A DNA stretch of 64,000 bases from Acidobacteriota bacterium (GCA_019239425.1 JAFAZX010000032.1:123682-187681); one strand, 5' to 3'. Shown: positions 42,874-52,318, numbered from the stretch's first letter. Notes: generated from the letters alone by a model not told the origin. A program made the numbers and translations.

Positions 42874-42909
42874 AAAAAGGAGGGCGGAAGGTTGTGCGCC
42901 TTCCGCCCT
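42874..42909 (-). terminator. Rho-independent terminator of the ABC-2 exporter operon
   Basis: AGGGCGGAAGG (42881-42891) and CCTTCCGCCCT (42899-42909) form an 11-bp stem with a 7-base loop. On the minus strand the stem is followed by CCTTTTT (from 42880 down). It is about 35 bases after the permease stop codon. Confidence 0.9.
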
Positions 42910-42942
42910 TGAAGCCTGAGAATGCCGTCGAGGTCTGGGCCG

Positions 42943-44661
42943 TCAGTCCTCCGGGTCGCGGAGCATGTCGCGGCGGGTCTGGCGGTATTTGAGGGTGGCG
43001 AAGGCTAGGCAGAGGAGTGCGAAGCCGCCCTGGACGACGAGGCCGCGCGCGGCGGCGGAGGCCACGTCGTAGCGCGGCTCCGCGTGGGGCTTGTAGTCCG
43101 CGGGCGCTTTGACGACGGAGCGGTAGCGCCCTTCGGCCGGCTCGTACGACCACTGGAGCGCGTCGTAGGCGCTGTCCAGGTAGTAGTCGCCCTTCGTGAC
43201 CGTCGCGGCGTAGGCCAGAGGGTTGAAGAGCGCGGCCGTGTTGTCGGGCTTCTCCAGGAGCGCGCCGGCCACGCCCGCGAAGGCGTAGACGCAGATGAGC
43301 AACGCCACGCCCGCCCAGCCGCCGAGCCGGAAGCGGTACATCGCGCAGAGCTGCACGAAGGCGACGGTCGCGGAGAGGGTCAGCGCGAAGCAGAGCGCGA
43401 CGGGCAGGAACTGCGTGCCGAGGTTGTACTCCGGGCGGTTCCCGAGCGGGTCGACGTGGTAGCTGAACCACAGGGCGAAGAGTCCCGCGAGCGAGCAGCC
43501 GGCCGCGACGAGGATGCTGTTGATCGAAGCCTTGATCTCCGCGCGCTGGAGCAGCGCCACCGGCCCCGGCTCCGCGCTCCACCACTCGCGCAGGCGCGCG
43601 CGGGTCAGCGCCGACTCGCCCGCGAGCGCCGCCACCCCGGCCCAGCAGAGCAGCATGTAAATCTCGAGCCGCGTGGCCGGCACCTCGTCGTCGAAGTGAC
43701 GCCCCCACAAGAGCCCGGTCACAATCGCGCACGCGCTCCCGAAGAAGAGCCACGCGGCGCCGGGCTTGAGCGGGATCAGCTGCCAGGCCTTGACGCGCCT
43801 GACCGCGCCCGCGAACGCCCACAGCCCCGCGAACGAGACCAGCCCGAGCACCACCGCGTACGCGGGTATGCGCGCGCCGTAGAAGTGCCACCAGTAGCTT
43901 TGATAACTCCGGTAGAGGTAGTCCTCGATGCCCCTGCCGCTCGCGGCGAACTCGGCGAGGCGGCGCGCCATCTCCGCGTAGTCGGCCGTGAAGACCGAGT
44001 TGAGCGCGAGCGCCGTCACCGCGCCGCCGACCGCGACGAGCGGCCCGACCAGAAGCCCGCCGCGCGGCGCGCGACCCGAAGACCCGCACAGGGCCGCCGA
44101 GGCGTAGAGCCCGAGCGCCTGCCACGCGAAGCCGCCGACCAAAAGGAAGAGGTAGAGCCGCCAGACCTTGTCGGAATCGACCCCGCCCAGCCAGGCGGCG
44201 GCGAGCGCGCACGGCAGGAGCAGCAGCGCGACGAAGTACGCGAGCGCGCCCGCGCCCCAGAACTTCCCCGAAGCGAGCCGGAAGGGCGAGAGCAGACTCA
44301 TCTGCTGAAAGATGGCCGTCCCGCGCAGGCGCTCCTGCACCAAAGAGAGCCCGGCCAGCGCCGGCCCGAGCACGAAGAGCAGCGCGAAGAGCAGCACCGA
44401 CAGGACGCCGTAGGACTCCGAGCCGAAGTTCCTCACCTGCCGCGCCCACAGATCCGCCGGGTCGGGCATGGCATCGAGGTCGCCCTTGAAATGCCCGTAG
44501 ACGTAGCTCGGGGGCGCCGACCTGCTCCACACGACCCACGCGCCCGCCGCCAGGAGCACGACGGTCAGCCCCGCCACGAACAGCGCCCGCCGCCGCGGCA
44601 GCGTCGTCCGCAAGACCCGCACGAACTCAGGGTTCAGACTCAGCGAAGGATTCCAGGCCAT
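42943..44661 (-). CDS. ABC-2-type transporter permease
   Basis: The 572-aa polytopic protein has about 12 hydrophobic helices. The N-terminal half carries the ABC-2 pattern 'VLGPALAGLSLVQERLRGTA' with IFQQMSLLSPFRLASGKFWG, where ABC-2 exporters couple to the ATPase. The C-terminus has a periplasmic loop followed by a final helix and DPED. ATG 44661 (MAWNPSLSLNPEF) is chosen; sequence upstream is repeat-derived. It is downstream of the ATPase at 44762 with an inverted repeat in the gap. Substrate unknown. Confidence 0.85.
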   Translation of the reverse strand: MAWNPSLSLNPEFVRVLRTTLPRRRALFVAGLTVVLLAAGAWVVWSRSAPPSYVYGHFKGDLDAMPDPADLWARQVRNFGSESYGVLSVLLFALLFVLGPALAGLSLVQERLRGTAIFQQMSLLSPFRLASGKFWGAGALAYFVALLLLPCALAAAWLGGVDSDKVWRLYLFLLVGGFAWQALGLYASAALCGSSGRAPRGGLLVGPLVAVGGAVTALALNSVFTADYAEMARRLAEFAASGRGIEDYLYRSYQSYWWHFYGARIPAYAVVLGLVSFAGLWAFAGAVRRVKAWQLIPLKPGAAWLFFGSACAIVTGLLWGRHFDDEVPATRLEIYMLLCWAGVAALAGESALTRARLREWWSAEPGPVALLQRAEIKASINSILVAAGCSLAGLFALWFSYHVDPLGNRPEYNLGTQFLPVALCFALTLSATVAFVQLCAMYRFRLGGWAGVALLICVYAFAGVAGALLEKPDNTAALFNPLAYAATVTKGDYYLDSAYDALQWSYEPAEGRYRSVVKAPADYKPHAEPRYDVASAAARGLVVQGGFALLCLAFATLKYRQTRRDMLRDPED

Positions 44662-44684
44662 GTAGATGTACCTCCCGACTCTGG

Positions 44685-44761
44685 AAGGATGAAGGCGGAA
44701 GGATGAAGGATGAAGTAAGGATTGCCGTCCCTTCATCCTTCATCCTTCCGCCTTCATCCTT
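44685..44761. repeat. Long inverted repeat, heptamer family E
   Basis: Arms 44685-44715 and 44731-44761 are perfect 31-bp complements (AAGGATG AAGGCGG AAGGATG AAGGATG). It abuts the ATPase stop codon at 44762. Nearly identical to 34428-34504. Confidence 0.93.
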
Positions 44762-45694
44762 TCACGATACGTCCCGCCGCCCCGACGCGAGGAAGACGTC
44801 CTCGACCGTGAGGCGGCGCTCGTAGAAGGAGACGAGGCCGACGTGCGCCGCCGCCAGCTCCCGGTGGAGCGCGGCCAGCGCCGCGCGCTCGCCGTTGAAA
44901 GTGAAGTCCACGGTCGCGCCCTCCACTTTAACCCTTTTCACGCCCGCGCGCGCATTTAAATCTTCCGCGAGCAGCGCGGCGCCTTCCGCTCCGAGCAGCT
45001 CGGCGCGGACGGGCGTGCCGCCGGCCAGCTCCTCGACCAGGGCGTCGATGCGCCCCGAGCGCGCCACGCGCCCGCGCTCCATGATGATGACCGAGGTGCT
45101 GAAGTCGGCCAGCTCGTTCAGGATGTGCGAACTGACGAGGATGGTCGTCCCCAGGGCCGCGAGTTGCCGGATGAGGTCGCGCAGCTCGATGCGCGCGTGC
45201 GGGTCGAGCCCCGACGCGGGCTCGTCGAGCAGCAGAACCTTCGGCGCGGGCAGCAGGGTCTTCGCGATGACGAGCCGCTGCCGCATCCCGCGCGAGAGCG
45301 CGCCGACCTGCGCGTCGCGCTTCGCCGTGAGGTTGGTCAGGCCGAGCACGCCCTCGATTCGCTTCCCCATACTGTCGCGCGGGACCTCGTGCGCGCGCGC
45401 GAAGTATTCGAGGAAGTGCCGGACGCTCAAGTCGTCGTAGAGGCCGAAGGTGTCGGGCACGTAGCCGACGATGCGGTGCAGGCGCTTGGGCTCGGCCCCG
45501 ACCTCGACGCCCGCGACCTCGATCTTGCCGCTCGTCGGGCGCAAAAGCCCCGCGAGCATCTTCAGGAGCGTCGTCTTCCCGGCCCCGTTCGGCCCCACCA
45601 GCGCGCACGTCTCGCCCGCCGGCACGAACAGGTCGACCTCCCGCACCGCCGGGTGCGTCTCGTAGAACTTCGTCAATCCCGAGGTGCTGATCAT
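44762..45694 (-). CDS. ABC transporter ATP-binding protein
   Basis: The 310-aa ATPase has Walker A GPNGAGKTTLLKMLAG, signature LSRGMRQRL, Walker B KVLLLDEPASGLD and the H-loop in TILVSSHILNELADF. A C-terminal domain of about 85 residues after the core is typical of DrrA/NatA-type exporters. It pairs with the ABC-2 permease at 42943. Substrate unknown; polysaccharide, drug or lipid export are all possible. Confidence 0.94.
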   Translation of the reverse strand: MISTSGLTKFYETHPAVREVDLFVPAGETCALVGPNGAGKTTLLKMLAGLLRPTSGKIEVAGVEVGAEPKRLHRIVGYVPDTFGLYDDLSVRHFLEYFARAHEVPRDSMGKRIEGVLGLTNLTAKRDAQVGALSRGMRQRLVIAKTLLPAPKVLLLDEPASGLDPHARIELRDLIRQLAALGTTILVSSHILNELADFSTSVIIMERGRVARSGRIDALVEELAGGTPVRAELLGAEGAALLAEDLNARAGVKRVKVEGATVDFTFNGERAALAALHRELAAAHVGLVSFYERRLTVEDVFLASGRRDVS

Positions 45695-45724
45695 CAGGTC
45701 AACAAACCTTAGACACGCGGCGGG

Positions 45725-46744
45725 CTACTTTTTGTTCCCCGGCCGCCGGCCGGCGTTGACGATGCGCTCAATCAGTTTTCTGTCGTCGGGGAGGATGCCC
45801 GCCTTGACGAGGCGCGGGGTGAGTGTACGCCAGTTCGGGTCGGCCGCGAAGACGCGCCGGAAGAGCGGCAGGGACTCCTCGACGCGGTTCATGTTGGCGA
45901 GCGCGACGGCGTGCCAGTAGACCATCTCGACGTTGTCGGGGACGAGCTGTTCGGCCGCGCCGTACTCGCGCAGGGCGCCCTCGTTATCCTTGCGCTCGAC
46001 GGCCGCGTCGCCCGCGTTCATGTGATTGTACGCGCGCTGAAGCTTGACGAGCCGGCGGAGTTCTTTAAGAGGCTCGGGGCTGTCGTCAACCCTCAAATCA
46101 AAAATCCTGTCCGCCCAGGGCTTGCCGGTGGACTCGGCCTTGACGACGACGATGGCCGCCGACTGACGCCCGCGTATGTCGCCGCCCGCGGCCTGCGCCG
46201 CGTCGAGCGCGGCCAGCATCCGCTCGGCCAGGTCGCCCTTCGCCGACTCGAAGGCGCGCGCCATCGCGGGCCAGACCTTGTCGTTCGCCATCAGGTTGGC
46301 CTGCACGGAGTAGTTCGCGCCGACGTGGTCGCCCGCGGCCTCGATGCACTTGGCGCCGGTGTGCGCGGCGACGCGCCCCTGCGCGTCGATCATCGCCACC
46401 TGCCGCACGTCGCGCCCCTCGTCCCTCGCGAGCAGAGACTTCAGGGCCTCCCCGGCCGGCGTGCCGCCGCGCATGAGGTCGAGGCCGTTGCGCCCGTACG
46501 AAGGGTCTACGAAGGACTGCGTGGCGACGGCGCCGACGCCCGCCTCGGCCCACGCCACGTTCGACCCGACCGAGAACCAGTGCGACTGCACGGCCACGCC
46601 CATCTCGCCCGTCAAGGGGTCGCGCGCCACAATCGAGAAGGTGTGCACGGGACGCAGGGGCCGCGGCGCGACCGCCTGCGCCTTCGTCGTCCGCACGAAC
46701 GTCGCGAGCGCCGCGACGGCTAAGACAGTCAACGTCAGTCTCAT
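45725..46744 (-). CDS. DUF1028 family secreted protein with C-terminal TPR-like helices
   Basis: The 339-aa protein starts with a signal peptide (LTVLAVAALATFVRTTKAQA). The DUF1028 (Ntn-hydrolase-fold) core has 'HTFSIVARDPLTGEMGVAVQ', SHWFSVGSNVAWAEAGVGAV, ATQSFVDPSYGRNGLDLMRG and GDHVGANYSVQANLMANDKV. The C-terminal 100 residues are helical with TPR character ('GDAAVERKDNEGALREYGAA'). DUF1028 members are predicted autoproteolytic amidohydrolases whose biology is poorly defined. Confidence 0.9.
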   Translation of the reverse strand: MRLTLTVLAVAALATFVRTTKAQAVAPRPLRPVHTFSIVARDPLTGEMGVAVQSHWFSVGSNVAWAEAGVGAVATQSFVDPSYGRNGLDLMRGGTPAGEALKSLLARDEGRDVRQVAMIDAQGRVAAHTGAKCIEAAGDHVGANYSVQANLMANDKVWPAMARAFESAKGDLAERMLAALDAAQAAGGDIRGRQSAAIVVVKAESTGKPWADRIFDLRVDDSPEPLKELRRLVKLQRAYNHMNAGDAAVERKDNEGALREYGAAEQLVPDNVEMVYWHAVALANMNRVEESLPLFRRVFAADPNWRTLTPRLVKAGILPDDRKLIERIVNAGRRPGNKK

Positions 46745-46763
46745 CTGTCTATCCTCAAGAAGT

Positions 46764-46856
46764 GGCGGAAGCCCGACCGTCAGGGAGGGCGTCAGTCTTA
46801 CTCCGCTTGAATTTTGACGGGAGACGTACGCCCTCCCTCACGGTCGGGCTTCCGCC
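46764..46856. repeat. Long inverted repeat, GCGGAAGCCCGACCGT family
   Basis: Arms 46764-46792 and 46828-46856 pair over 29 bp with one mismatch. It abuts the stop codon of the gene at 46857. An orphan single arm of this family lies at 29301-29325. Confidence 0.92.
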
Positions 46857-48005
46857 TCAAAACGCCCAGTACCCTTGCGAGAAGCGCGCGGCGAAGAGGG
46901 CGAGCAGGAGCAGCGACCAGACCGCGACGGCCGCGCCCCACGCCGGCCTCGACACGCGCAGGCGCGCCAGCAGGATGTAGGCCGGGAAGAGCACGAGCGT
47001 GTAGCGCGGCACGCTCAGCACGAACTTCGTGCTCGTCCACAGGAGCCAGTTACAGGTCATCCAGACCGCGTACGACGCGCGCAGCCTCAGCCACGCCCAC
47101 GCCGTCAGGGCCAGCCCGAGCAGCACGAAGAAGAACTCCTGCCACCCGACCATCTGCGCGTCCGAAGGCGCGCGCGACCACGTCGAGCTCAGGGCGCCTT
47201 TAACGCCGACCCACGGCCACGTGACCGACTTGTACCAGTAGAGGTCTTGCGTCCCCAGAAACGCGCGCGGGTCGCCGAAGACCCGCCAGTTGATGAAGAG
47301 GTAGACGCCGAAGCCCGCCGGCACCAGCAGCAGCCAGGCCCACGCGAGGCGCTGGCGCCGCCCCTCCTTCAGATACTCCTCGCGCGCCTCGAACAGCAGC
47401 GCCGCGAGCAGCAGCAGCCCGTTGACGCGCGTCATCGCGGCAAAGAACCCGAGCGCGCCCGCCGCCGCCCAACTGCGCCCGCGCGCCGCCAGGAACGCGC
47501 CCAGCGCCAGCGCGAGGAAGAGGCTCTCCGTGTAGCCTATGTGCAGGAAGTAGGCGGTCGGGAAGACGAGCAGGTAGAAGACCGAGGCGCGCGCCGTCAC
47601 GTCCTCCTCGTCCAGCAGCGCCAGCCTGTAGAGCAGGAGTCCCGCGGCCACCGACGCTACCCCTGAGACGAAGAAGGCGGCCAGCAGCTCGTCGCGCAAC
47701 GCGAACGTGGCCGCGCGCACCAGCCAGGGGTAGAGCGGGTAGAAGACGATCCAGCGCGCCTCGACGCCCGTCGAGACGTAGCCCATGCGCGCGATGTCCA
47801 GGTAGTGCGGCGCGTCCCAGCGGTTCCAGATCGCTAGCCAGTCGTAGAAAGACCCGACCCGCTCGTTCTTCCAAACCACGTACGCCTGCACGCCGTGGAG
47901 CAGCACCAGCGCCTTCACCGCCAGCACCAGCCCCGCCACACGCGCGTCGAACCATGCGGGGAGCACGGGCTGTCGCCCTTGGCGGTTGGCGTACATCTTC
48001 TTCAT
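46857..48005 (-). CDS. PIG-V/GT39-like membrane mannosyltransferase
   Basis: The 382-aa protein has about ten membrane helices. 'SFYDWLAIWNRWDAPHYLDI' with ARMGYVSTGVEARWIVFYPL, YPWLVRA resembles the catalytic N-terminal loop of the PIG-V mannosyltransferase family (polyprenyl-phosphate-sugar-dependent GT-C). Also seen is SVFYLLVFPTAYFLHIGYTE. It would use the lipid-linked sugar made by the GT2 enzyme at 40684. ATG 48005 is chosen; a GTG at 48041 lies in a repeat arm. Confidence 0.85.
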   Translation of the reverse strand: MKKMYANRQGRQPVLPAWFDARVAGLVLAVKALVLLHGVQAYVVWKNERVGSFYDWLAIWNRWDAPHYLDIARMGYVSTGVEARWIVFYPLYPWLVRAATFALRDELLAAFFVSGVASVAAGLLLYRLALLDEEDVTARASVFYLLVFPTAYFLHIGYTESLFLALALGAFLAARGRSWAAAGALGFFAAMTRVNGLLLLAALLFEAREEYLKEGRRQRLAWAWLLLVPAGFGVYLFINWRVFGDPRAFLGTQDLYWYKSVTWPWVGVKGALSSTWSRAPSDAQMVGWQEFFFVLLGLALTAWAWLRLRASYAVWMTCNWLLWTSTKFVLSVPRYTLVLFPAYILLARLRVSRPAWGAAVAVWSLLLLALFAARFSQGYWAF

Positions 48006-48032
48006 CAACCTTGCGCGCGGAGTGGAAGGTAA

Positions 48033-48109
48033 TTTCACCACAGAGACACAGAGGCACAGCCGGTTGAGTTAAAGACACCAAGCCGTGTCTCTGTGTCTCT
48101 GTGGTGAAA
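48033..48109. repeat. Long inverted repeat, octamer family B
   Basis: Arms 48033-48060 and 48082-48109 pair over about 28 bp with two mismatches (CCACAGAG ACACAGAG). It separates the asparagine synthetase and the PIG-V-like gene. Confidence 0.9.
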
Positions 48110-48150
48110 ATCAACTCGCATAAGACTCAAGCAACGCCGACAATAAACCT

Positions 48151-50088
48151 CTACGCGTCGAGGAACTCGCGCTGCCACATCTCCAGCGTCAACAGCTGCA
48201 GGACGTGGAGGCCGAAGTCTTCGCGGCCCGAGAGGTTCTCTGCGACGACGCGCCGCACCTCTTCGGGGCGGAAGAGGCCGCGCGCGCGGACGACCTCTTC
48301 AGACAGGAGCTCGTCCACTAAGGGGCGCAGCGGGCCGCGCAGCCACGCGCGGATCGGCGCCCCGAAGCCCGCCTTCTTCCTCCACACCACGTCGCGCGGC
48401 AGCAGCTCCTCGGCCGCCTTCTTCAGAAGGTACTTGCGCCGCAGGCCCCTCAGCTTCAGACGCGGCGGCATCCGCGCCGCCAGCTCGACCAGCTCGTGGT
48501 TGAGCAGCGGCACGCGCACTTCGAGCGTCGCCGCCATCGAAGTCCTGTCCGTGTAATCTAAGTTCAGGCACGGCAGGAACGTCTTCATGTCCACGTAGAG
48601 CAGGCGGTTCAAAGGCGCCGCCCGCCTGCACCGCTCGAAGTAGCGCCGGTGCAGGTAGTACGCGTCCCGTTCACCCAAACCGGCGCGCACCTCGTCCGTG
48701 TAGAGCCGGCGCTTCGCCTCGTCTGTGAAGTAGGTGCCGAAGCCCATGTAGCGCGACTCGAAGTCGAGCGCGGCGCTCTTCGCGAACTTCTTCGCGTTGC
48801 GGAGCGGGGCGGTCAGACGTCCGGGCCGCCCGCCGGGCAGCGCGCCCGCCACGGCGCGCATGGCCGGCCGCCGTATCGCCGAAGGCAAGGGGTCGAGCGC
48901 GCCCGCCAAACTCATCGCCACCTGCCGCGGGTAGCCCGCGAAGACCTCGTCGCCGCCCATCCCCGAGAGCATCACCGTCAGAGTCTCGCGCGCCTCACGC
49001 GAGACGAGGTAGCTCGAGATGGCCATGTCGATGACCGGCATCTCGAGGTGGCGGACGAGCATCGGCAGGAGCTTCGCCACGTCGGGCCTGAGCATCGTCT
49101 CGTGGTAATCGGCGTCGAGCAGCCGTCCGACCTTGCGCGCCCACGGCACGTCGCTCGGGATGATGTCGAAGCGCAGGTCTTCTTCTTCGATGCCGACCGT
49201 GTAGGTCGAGACCCGACGGCCTCCGCCGCGCTTCGCCATCAGGGCCGTGACCACCGAAGAGTCCACGCCGCCCGAGAGGAAAGACCCGAGCGGCACGTCG
49301 GCCACCATCTCCATCCCGACGACGCGCCCCAGGGTTTCGAGCAGACGCTCGCGCCACCAACTTTCGCTCTTACCTTCTTCGATCTCGTCGAACGAAACGT
49401 CCCACCACTCGCGCGTCGTCACGACGCCTTCGCGCCACGTCAGGACGTGACCGGGCGGGAGTCTGCGTACGCCTCGGAAGAGAGTGTGCGGGTCGGGCGT
49501 CCAGAGAAAGGTGAGCTGTTGATTAAGCCCCTCGAGGTCGAGTTCCGGCTTCACCAGTCCCGACGCGAGCACGGCCTTCGCCTCCGACCCGAAAGCGAAA
49601 GACGCGCCCCCCTCCGTCCTCACTTCCGCGTAGAACAAGGGCTTAATGCCCAGACGGTCGCGCGCGAGCGTGAGCGTCTTCTCCCGCTCGTCCCACACCG
49701 CGAAGGCGAACATGCCGTTGAGAAAAGGCAGCGCGCCCTCGACGCCCCACTCGGCGAAGGCTTCGAGCATCACCTCCGTGTCGGTGTCGGTGCGGAACTC
49801 GCGCCCTAAGCCCTCAAGCCTTCGGCGCAGCTCCCGGTAGTTGTAAATCTCGCCGTTGAAGGTGACCGTGAAGCGCCCGCCCGCCGAAGGCATCGGCTGG
49901 TGCCCCGCGCTGCTCGTGTCGATGATCGCCAGACGCCTGTGCGCCAGACACGCGCGCCTGCCCTCTTCGTCAAACGGCGCGGAACTCCACACGCCCTCGT
50001 CGTCGTACCCGCGATGCTCGACGGACTTCAGCATCGCGCCGACGCGGCGCTCGGGATTTAATGAGATGAGACCGGCGATGCCACACAT
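48151..50088 (-). CDS. Glutamine-hydrolysing asparagine synthetase-like amidotransferase (first copy)
   Basis: The 645-aa protein begins MCGIAGLISL, so Cys2 is the glutaminase nucleophile. It has the Ntn glutaminase pattern AHRRLAIIDTSSAGHQPM, 'VTFNGEIYNYRELRRRLEGL' and the ATP-pyrophosphatase motif SFLSGGVDSSVVTALMAK. In exopolysaccharide loci this family amidates uronic acids or other carboxylates rather than making asparagine; that is inference from context. A second copy lies at 59019. ATG 50088 is set by the need for Cys2. Confidence 0.95.
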   Translation of the reverse strand: MCGIAGLISLNPERRVGAMLKSVEHRGYDDEGVWSSAPFDEEGRRACLAHRRLAIIDTSSAGHQPMPSAGGRFTVTFNGEIYNYRELRRRLEGLGREFRTDTDTEVMLEAFAEWGVEGALPFLNGMFAFAVWDEREKTLTLARDRLGIKPLFYAEVRTEGGASFAFGSEAKAVLASGLVKPELDLEGLNQQLTFLWTPDPHTLFRGVRRLPPGHVLTWREGVVTTREWWDVSFDEIEEGKSESWWRERLLETLGRVVGMEMVADVPLGSFLSGGVDSSVVTALMAKRGGGRRVSTYTVGIEEEDLRFDIIPSDVPWARKVGRLLDADYHETMLRPDVAKLLPMLVRHLEMPVIDMAISSYLVSREARETLTVMLSGMGGDEVFAGYPRQVAMSLAGALDPLPSAIRRPAMRAVAGALPGGRPGRLTAPLRNAKKFAKSAALDFESRYMGFGTYFTDEAKRRLYTDEVRAGLGERDAYYLHRRYFERCRRAAPLNRLLYVDMKTFLPCLNLDYTDRTSMAATLEVRVPLLNHELVELAARMPPRLKLRGLRRKYLLKKAAEELLPRDVVWRKKAGFGAPIRAWLRGPLRPLVDELLSEEVVRARGLFRPEEVRRVVAENLSGREDFGLHVLQLLTLEMWQREFLDA

Positions 50089-50097
50089 AAGTTTTAG

Positions 50098-50163
50098 GGG
50101 TGCTGGGTGCTGGGTGCTGGGTTTTGGTTTGAACCAGCACCTAGCACCCAGCACCCAGCACCC
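50098..50163. repeat. Long inverted repeat, heptamer family C
   Basis: Arms 50098-50129 and 50132-50163 pair over 32 bp with three mismatches, almost without a loop (GGGTGCT heptamers). The stop codon of the bi-domain oxidoreductase (50141-50143) and its final GAGC come from the right arm. Confidence 0.92.
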
Positions 50164-52312
50164 TTACCGCCTGCCCCGTGCGCAGCGAGTCGAGGAGACG
50201 GAAGGTCGCGCGCGTGGTGTTGGCTAAGTCGGCGAGCGGGATGGGCGCGGGGGCGCCCGCGCGCAGCGCCGCGCAGACGACCCGCACCTCTTCGCGCTGC
50301 CCCTTGTCCTGCGCGCGCAGGCGCGTCTTCGTCTCGCGGCCGCCCGCGTATGCGGCGGCGGCGCGGAAGTCTTCGACGACGAACGTGCGGCCCTGCCCGA
50401 AAATCTCGACGCGCTCTTTGGGGAGCGCGCGGTCGCCTTCGGCGAGGTAGGCGACGGTGCCGTTCGAGCCGTCCGCGAACTTGAGCGTGACGAAGACCGA
50501 GTCGTCGTCCGTCCCCTCGCGGTCGTCGGAGGAAACCGACTCGGCGTAGACCTTCTCGACGTGCGCGCCGGTGACGTACTGCATGAAGTCCACGAAGTGG
50601 CAGACCTCGCCGCGGATGCGCCCGCCGCCCTCGCGCGCGTCCTGCGTCCAGTGCGAACGCGGCACGCGCCCGGCGTTGACGCGGTAGAGGATCGAGAGGG
50701 GCGAGCGCCGGTCTGCGAAGAACTCCCTGGCCTGGCGCGCGTGCGGCGAGAAGCGCCGGTTGAAGCCGACCGTCAGACGCCCCTTCGAGCGCGCGGCCGC
50801 TTCGAGCAGCGCGTCCAGCTCCTCGTCGTTTAAGGCAAGCGGCTTCTCGACGAACACGTCGAGGCCGCGCTCCAGCCCGCGCCGCGCGAGTTCGGCGTGC
50901 GTGTCGTGGCGCGTGGCGACGACGAGGAGGTTGACGCCCTCTTCGGCCAGAACCTCTTCCGCGCCCGAGACGAAGCGCGCGAAGCCGTAGCGGCGGCCCA
51001 CGTCGCGCGCCGTCACGCCCGACGCCGTCGCTACGGACACGAACTCGACGCCCTCCGCCCGGAAGTGCGGCAGAAGCATCCGCCGCGCGTACTCGCCCGC
51101 GCCGACCATCCCGACGCGCACTTGAGAATTTGGAATCTCAAATTTCGAATTTGAGATTCTGTTCTCGACGTTGCTTGCAAGCTCGCGCCCGGTGTCGTAG
51201 TTGATGAGAACCGCGAGGTAGGACTCGCCCGTGTCGCCCGAGATGAGCTGGTACGCGCGCGCGCCCTCTTCGACGGGGAAGCGGTGCGTGACGAGCGGCG
51301 CGGTCTTCAGGCTCCCGGCGGCGGCGAGGTCGAGGAAGGCTTCGAGGTTGCGCCCCTCCGTCCAGCGCACGTAAGGGAGTGGGTAGTCGTGCCCCCGCTC
51401 CTCGTACTCGGGGTCGTAGCGGCCGGGGCCGTAGGACATCGAGACGCGCAGCGTCAGCTCGCGCTGGAAGTAGGCGGCGCGCGGCACGTTCAGCCCGACC
51501 AGTCCGACCGCGACGACGCGCCCGCGCAGGCGCGAGATTTCGCCGGCCAGTTGCACCGGCTCGTCCGACTGCGTCGCCGCCGTCAGGAGCACCGCGTCGG
51601 CGCCGCGCCCGCGCGACCACTTCGCTACCGCCTGCTTCACTCCTTCGCCCGCGACACAGCCGTCGTCCATGCCGAGCGACTTTGCCAACTCAACCCTCTT
51701 CGAATCGAGGTCGACGCCGAAGACGCGACAGCCGTTGGCCTTCAGGAGCTGCGCCGCGAGCTGCCCGATGAGGCCGAGGCCGATGACGACGAACGACTCG
51801 CCGAGCGTCGGCTCGGCGAGTCGCACCCCTTGCAGCGCGATGGCGCCGAGCGTGGCGAACGCGGCCGTCTCGAAATCGACATTGTCGGGCAGGCGCACGC
51901 AGAGGTTCTTCGGCACGGAGAGCAGCTCGGCGTGCGCGGCGTAGCCCGTGCCCGCGCAGGCCACGCGGTCGCCCGCGCGGAACTCTGTCACGCCCTCGCC
52001 GACCTCGACGACGACGCCCGCGGCGCTGTAGCCGAGCGCGTGCGACTCGTCCAGCTTCTCGCGCACAGAGCGCAGCGTGCTCACCAGCCCCTCGCTCTTC
52101 ACCTTCTCCAAGACCTTGCCTACGAGGTCGGGCCGCTCCTTCGCCTTCCCCAGAAGGCTCTTGCGTCCCAGCTCGACGAACGCGCGCTCCGTGCCCGCGC
52201 TCACGAGCGACGCGGCCGCGCGCACCAGAACCCGCCCCGGCTGCGCGACCGGCGCCGGCACGTCCGCCACGACGCCCTCACCGGTTTTTAGATTTTGCAG
52301 AAGCTGCTTCAT
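50141..52312 (-). CDS. Bi-domain oxidoreductase: zinc-type alcohol dehydrogenase fused to Gfo/Idh/MocA dehydrogenase
   Basis: The 723-aa protein has an MDR-type half (about 1-375; 'GYSAAGVVVEVGEGVTEFRA' GDRVACAGTGYAAHAELLS, FVVIGLGLIGQLAAQLLKAN) and a Gfo/Idh/MocA half (about 395-723; RVGMVGAGEYARRMLLPHFR, DVFVEKPLALNDEELDALLE, REGGGRIRGEVCHFVDFMQY). Such fusions sit in polysaccharide loci and are thought to act on nucleotide- or lipid-linked sugars. The linker contains a palindromic repeat in frame (51133-51159). The C-terminus and stop come from the inverted repeat at 50098-50163. Confidence 0.92.
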   Translation of the reverse strand: MKQLLQNLKTGEGVVADVPAPVAQPGRVLVRAAASLVSAGTERAFVELGRKSLLGKAKERPDLVGKVLEKVKSEGLVSTLRSVREKLDESHALGYSAAGVVVEVGEGVTEFRAGDRVACAGTGYAAHAELLSVPKNLCVRLPDNVDFETAAFATLGAIALQGVRLAEPTLGESFVVIGLGLIGQLAAQLLKANGCRVFGVDLDSKRVELAKSLGMDDGCVAGEGVKQAVAKWSRGRGADAVLLTAATQSDEPVQLAGEISRLRGRVVAVGLVGLNVPRAAYFQRELTLRVSMSYGPGRYDPEYEERGHDYPLPYVRWTEGRNLEAFLDLAAAGSLKTAPLVTHRFPVEEGARAYQLISGDTGESYLAVLINYDTGRELASNVENRISNSKFEIPNSQVRVGMVGAGEYARRMLLPHFRAEGVEFVSVATASGVTARDVGRRYGFARFVSGAEEVLAEEGVNLLVVATRHDTHAELARRGLERGLDVFVEKPLALNDEELDALLEAAARSKGRLTVGFNRRFSPHARQAREFFADRRSPLSILYRVNAGRVPRSHWTQDAREGGGRIRGEVCHFVDFMQYVTGAHVEKVYAESVSSDDREGTDDDSVFVTLKFADGSNGTVAYLAEGDRALPKERVEIFGQGRTFVVEDFRAAAAYAGGRETKTRLRAQDKGQREEVRVVCAALRAGAPAPIPLADLANTTRATFRLLDSLRTGQAVRVLGAGC
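51133..51159. repeat. Palindromic heptamer repeat inserted in frame in a coding region
   Basis: GAATCTCAAATT and AATTTGAGATTC flank a 3-base centre, a perfect 12-bp palindrome. The surrounding AT-rich bases keep a 7-base period. It encodes about NRISNSKFEIPNS in the linker between the two domains of the oxidoreductase and is sharply AT-rich against its neighbours. Confidence 0.88.
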
Positions 52313-52318
52313 GTCTGG

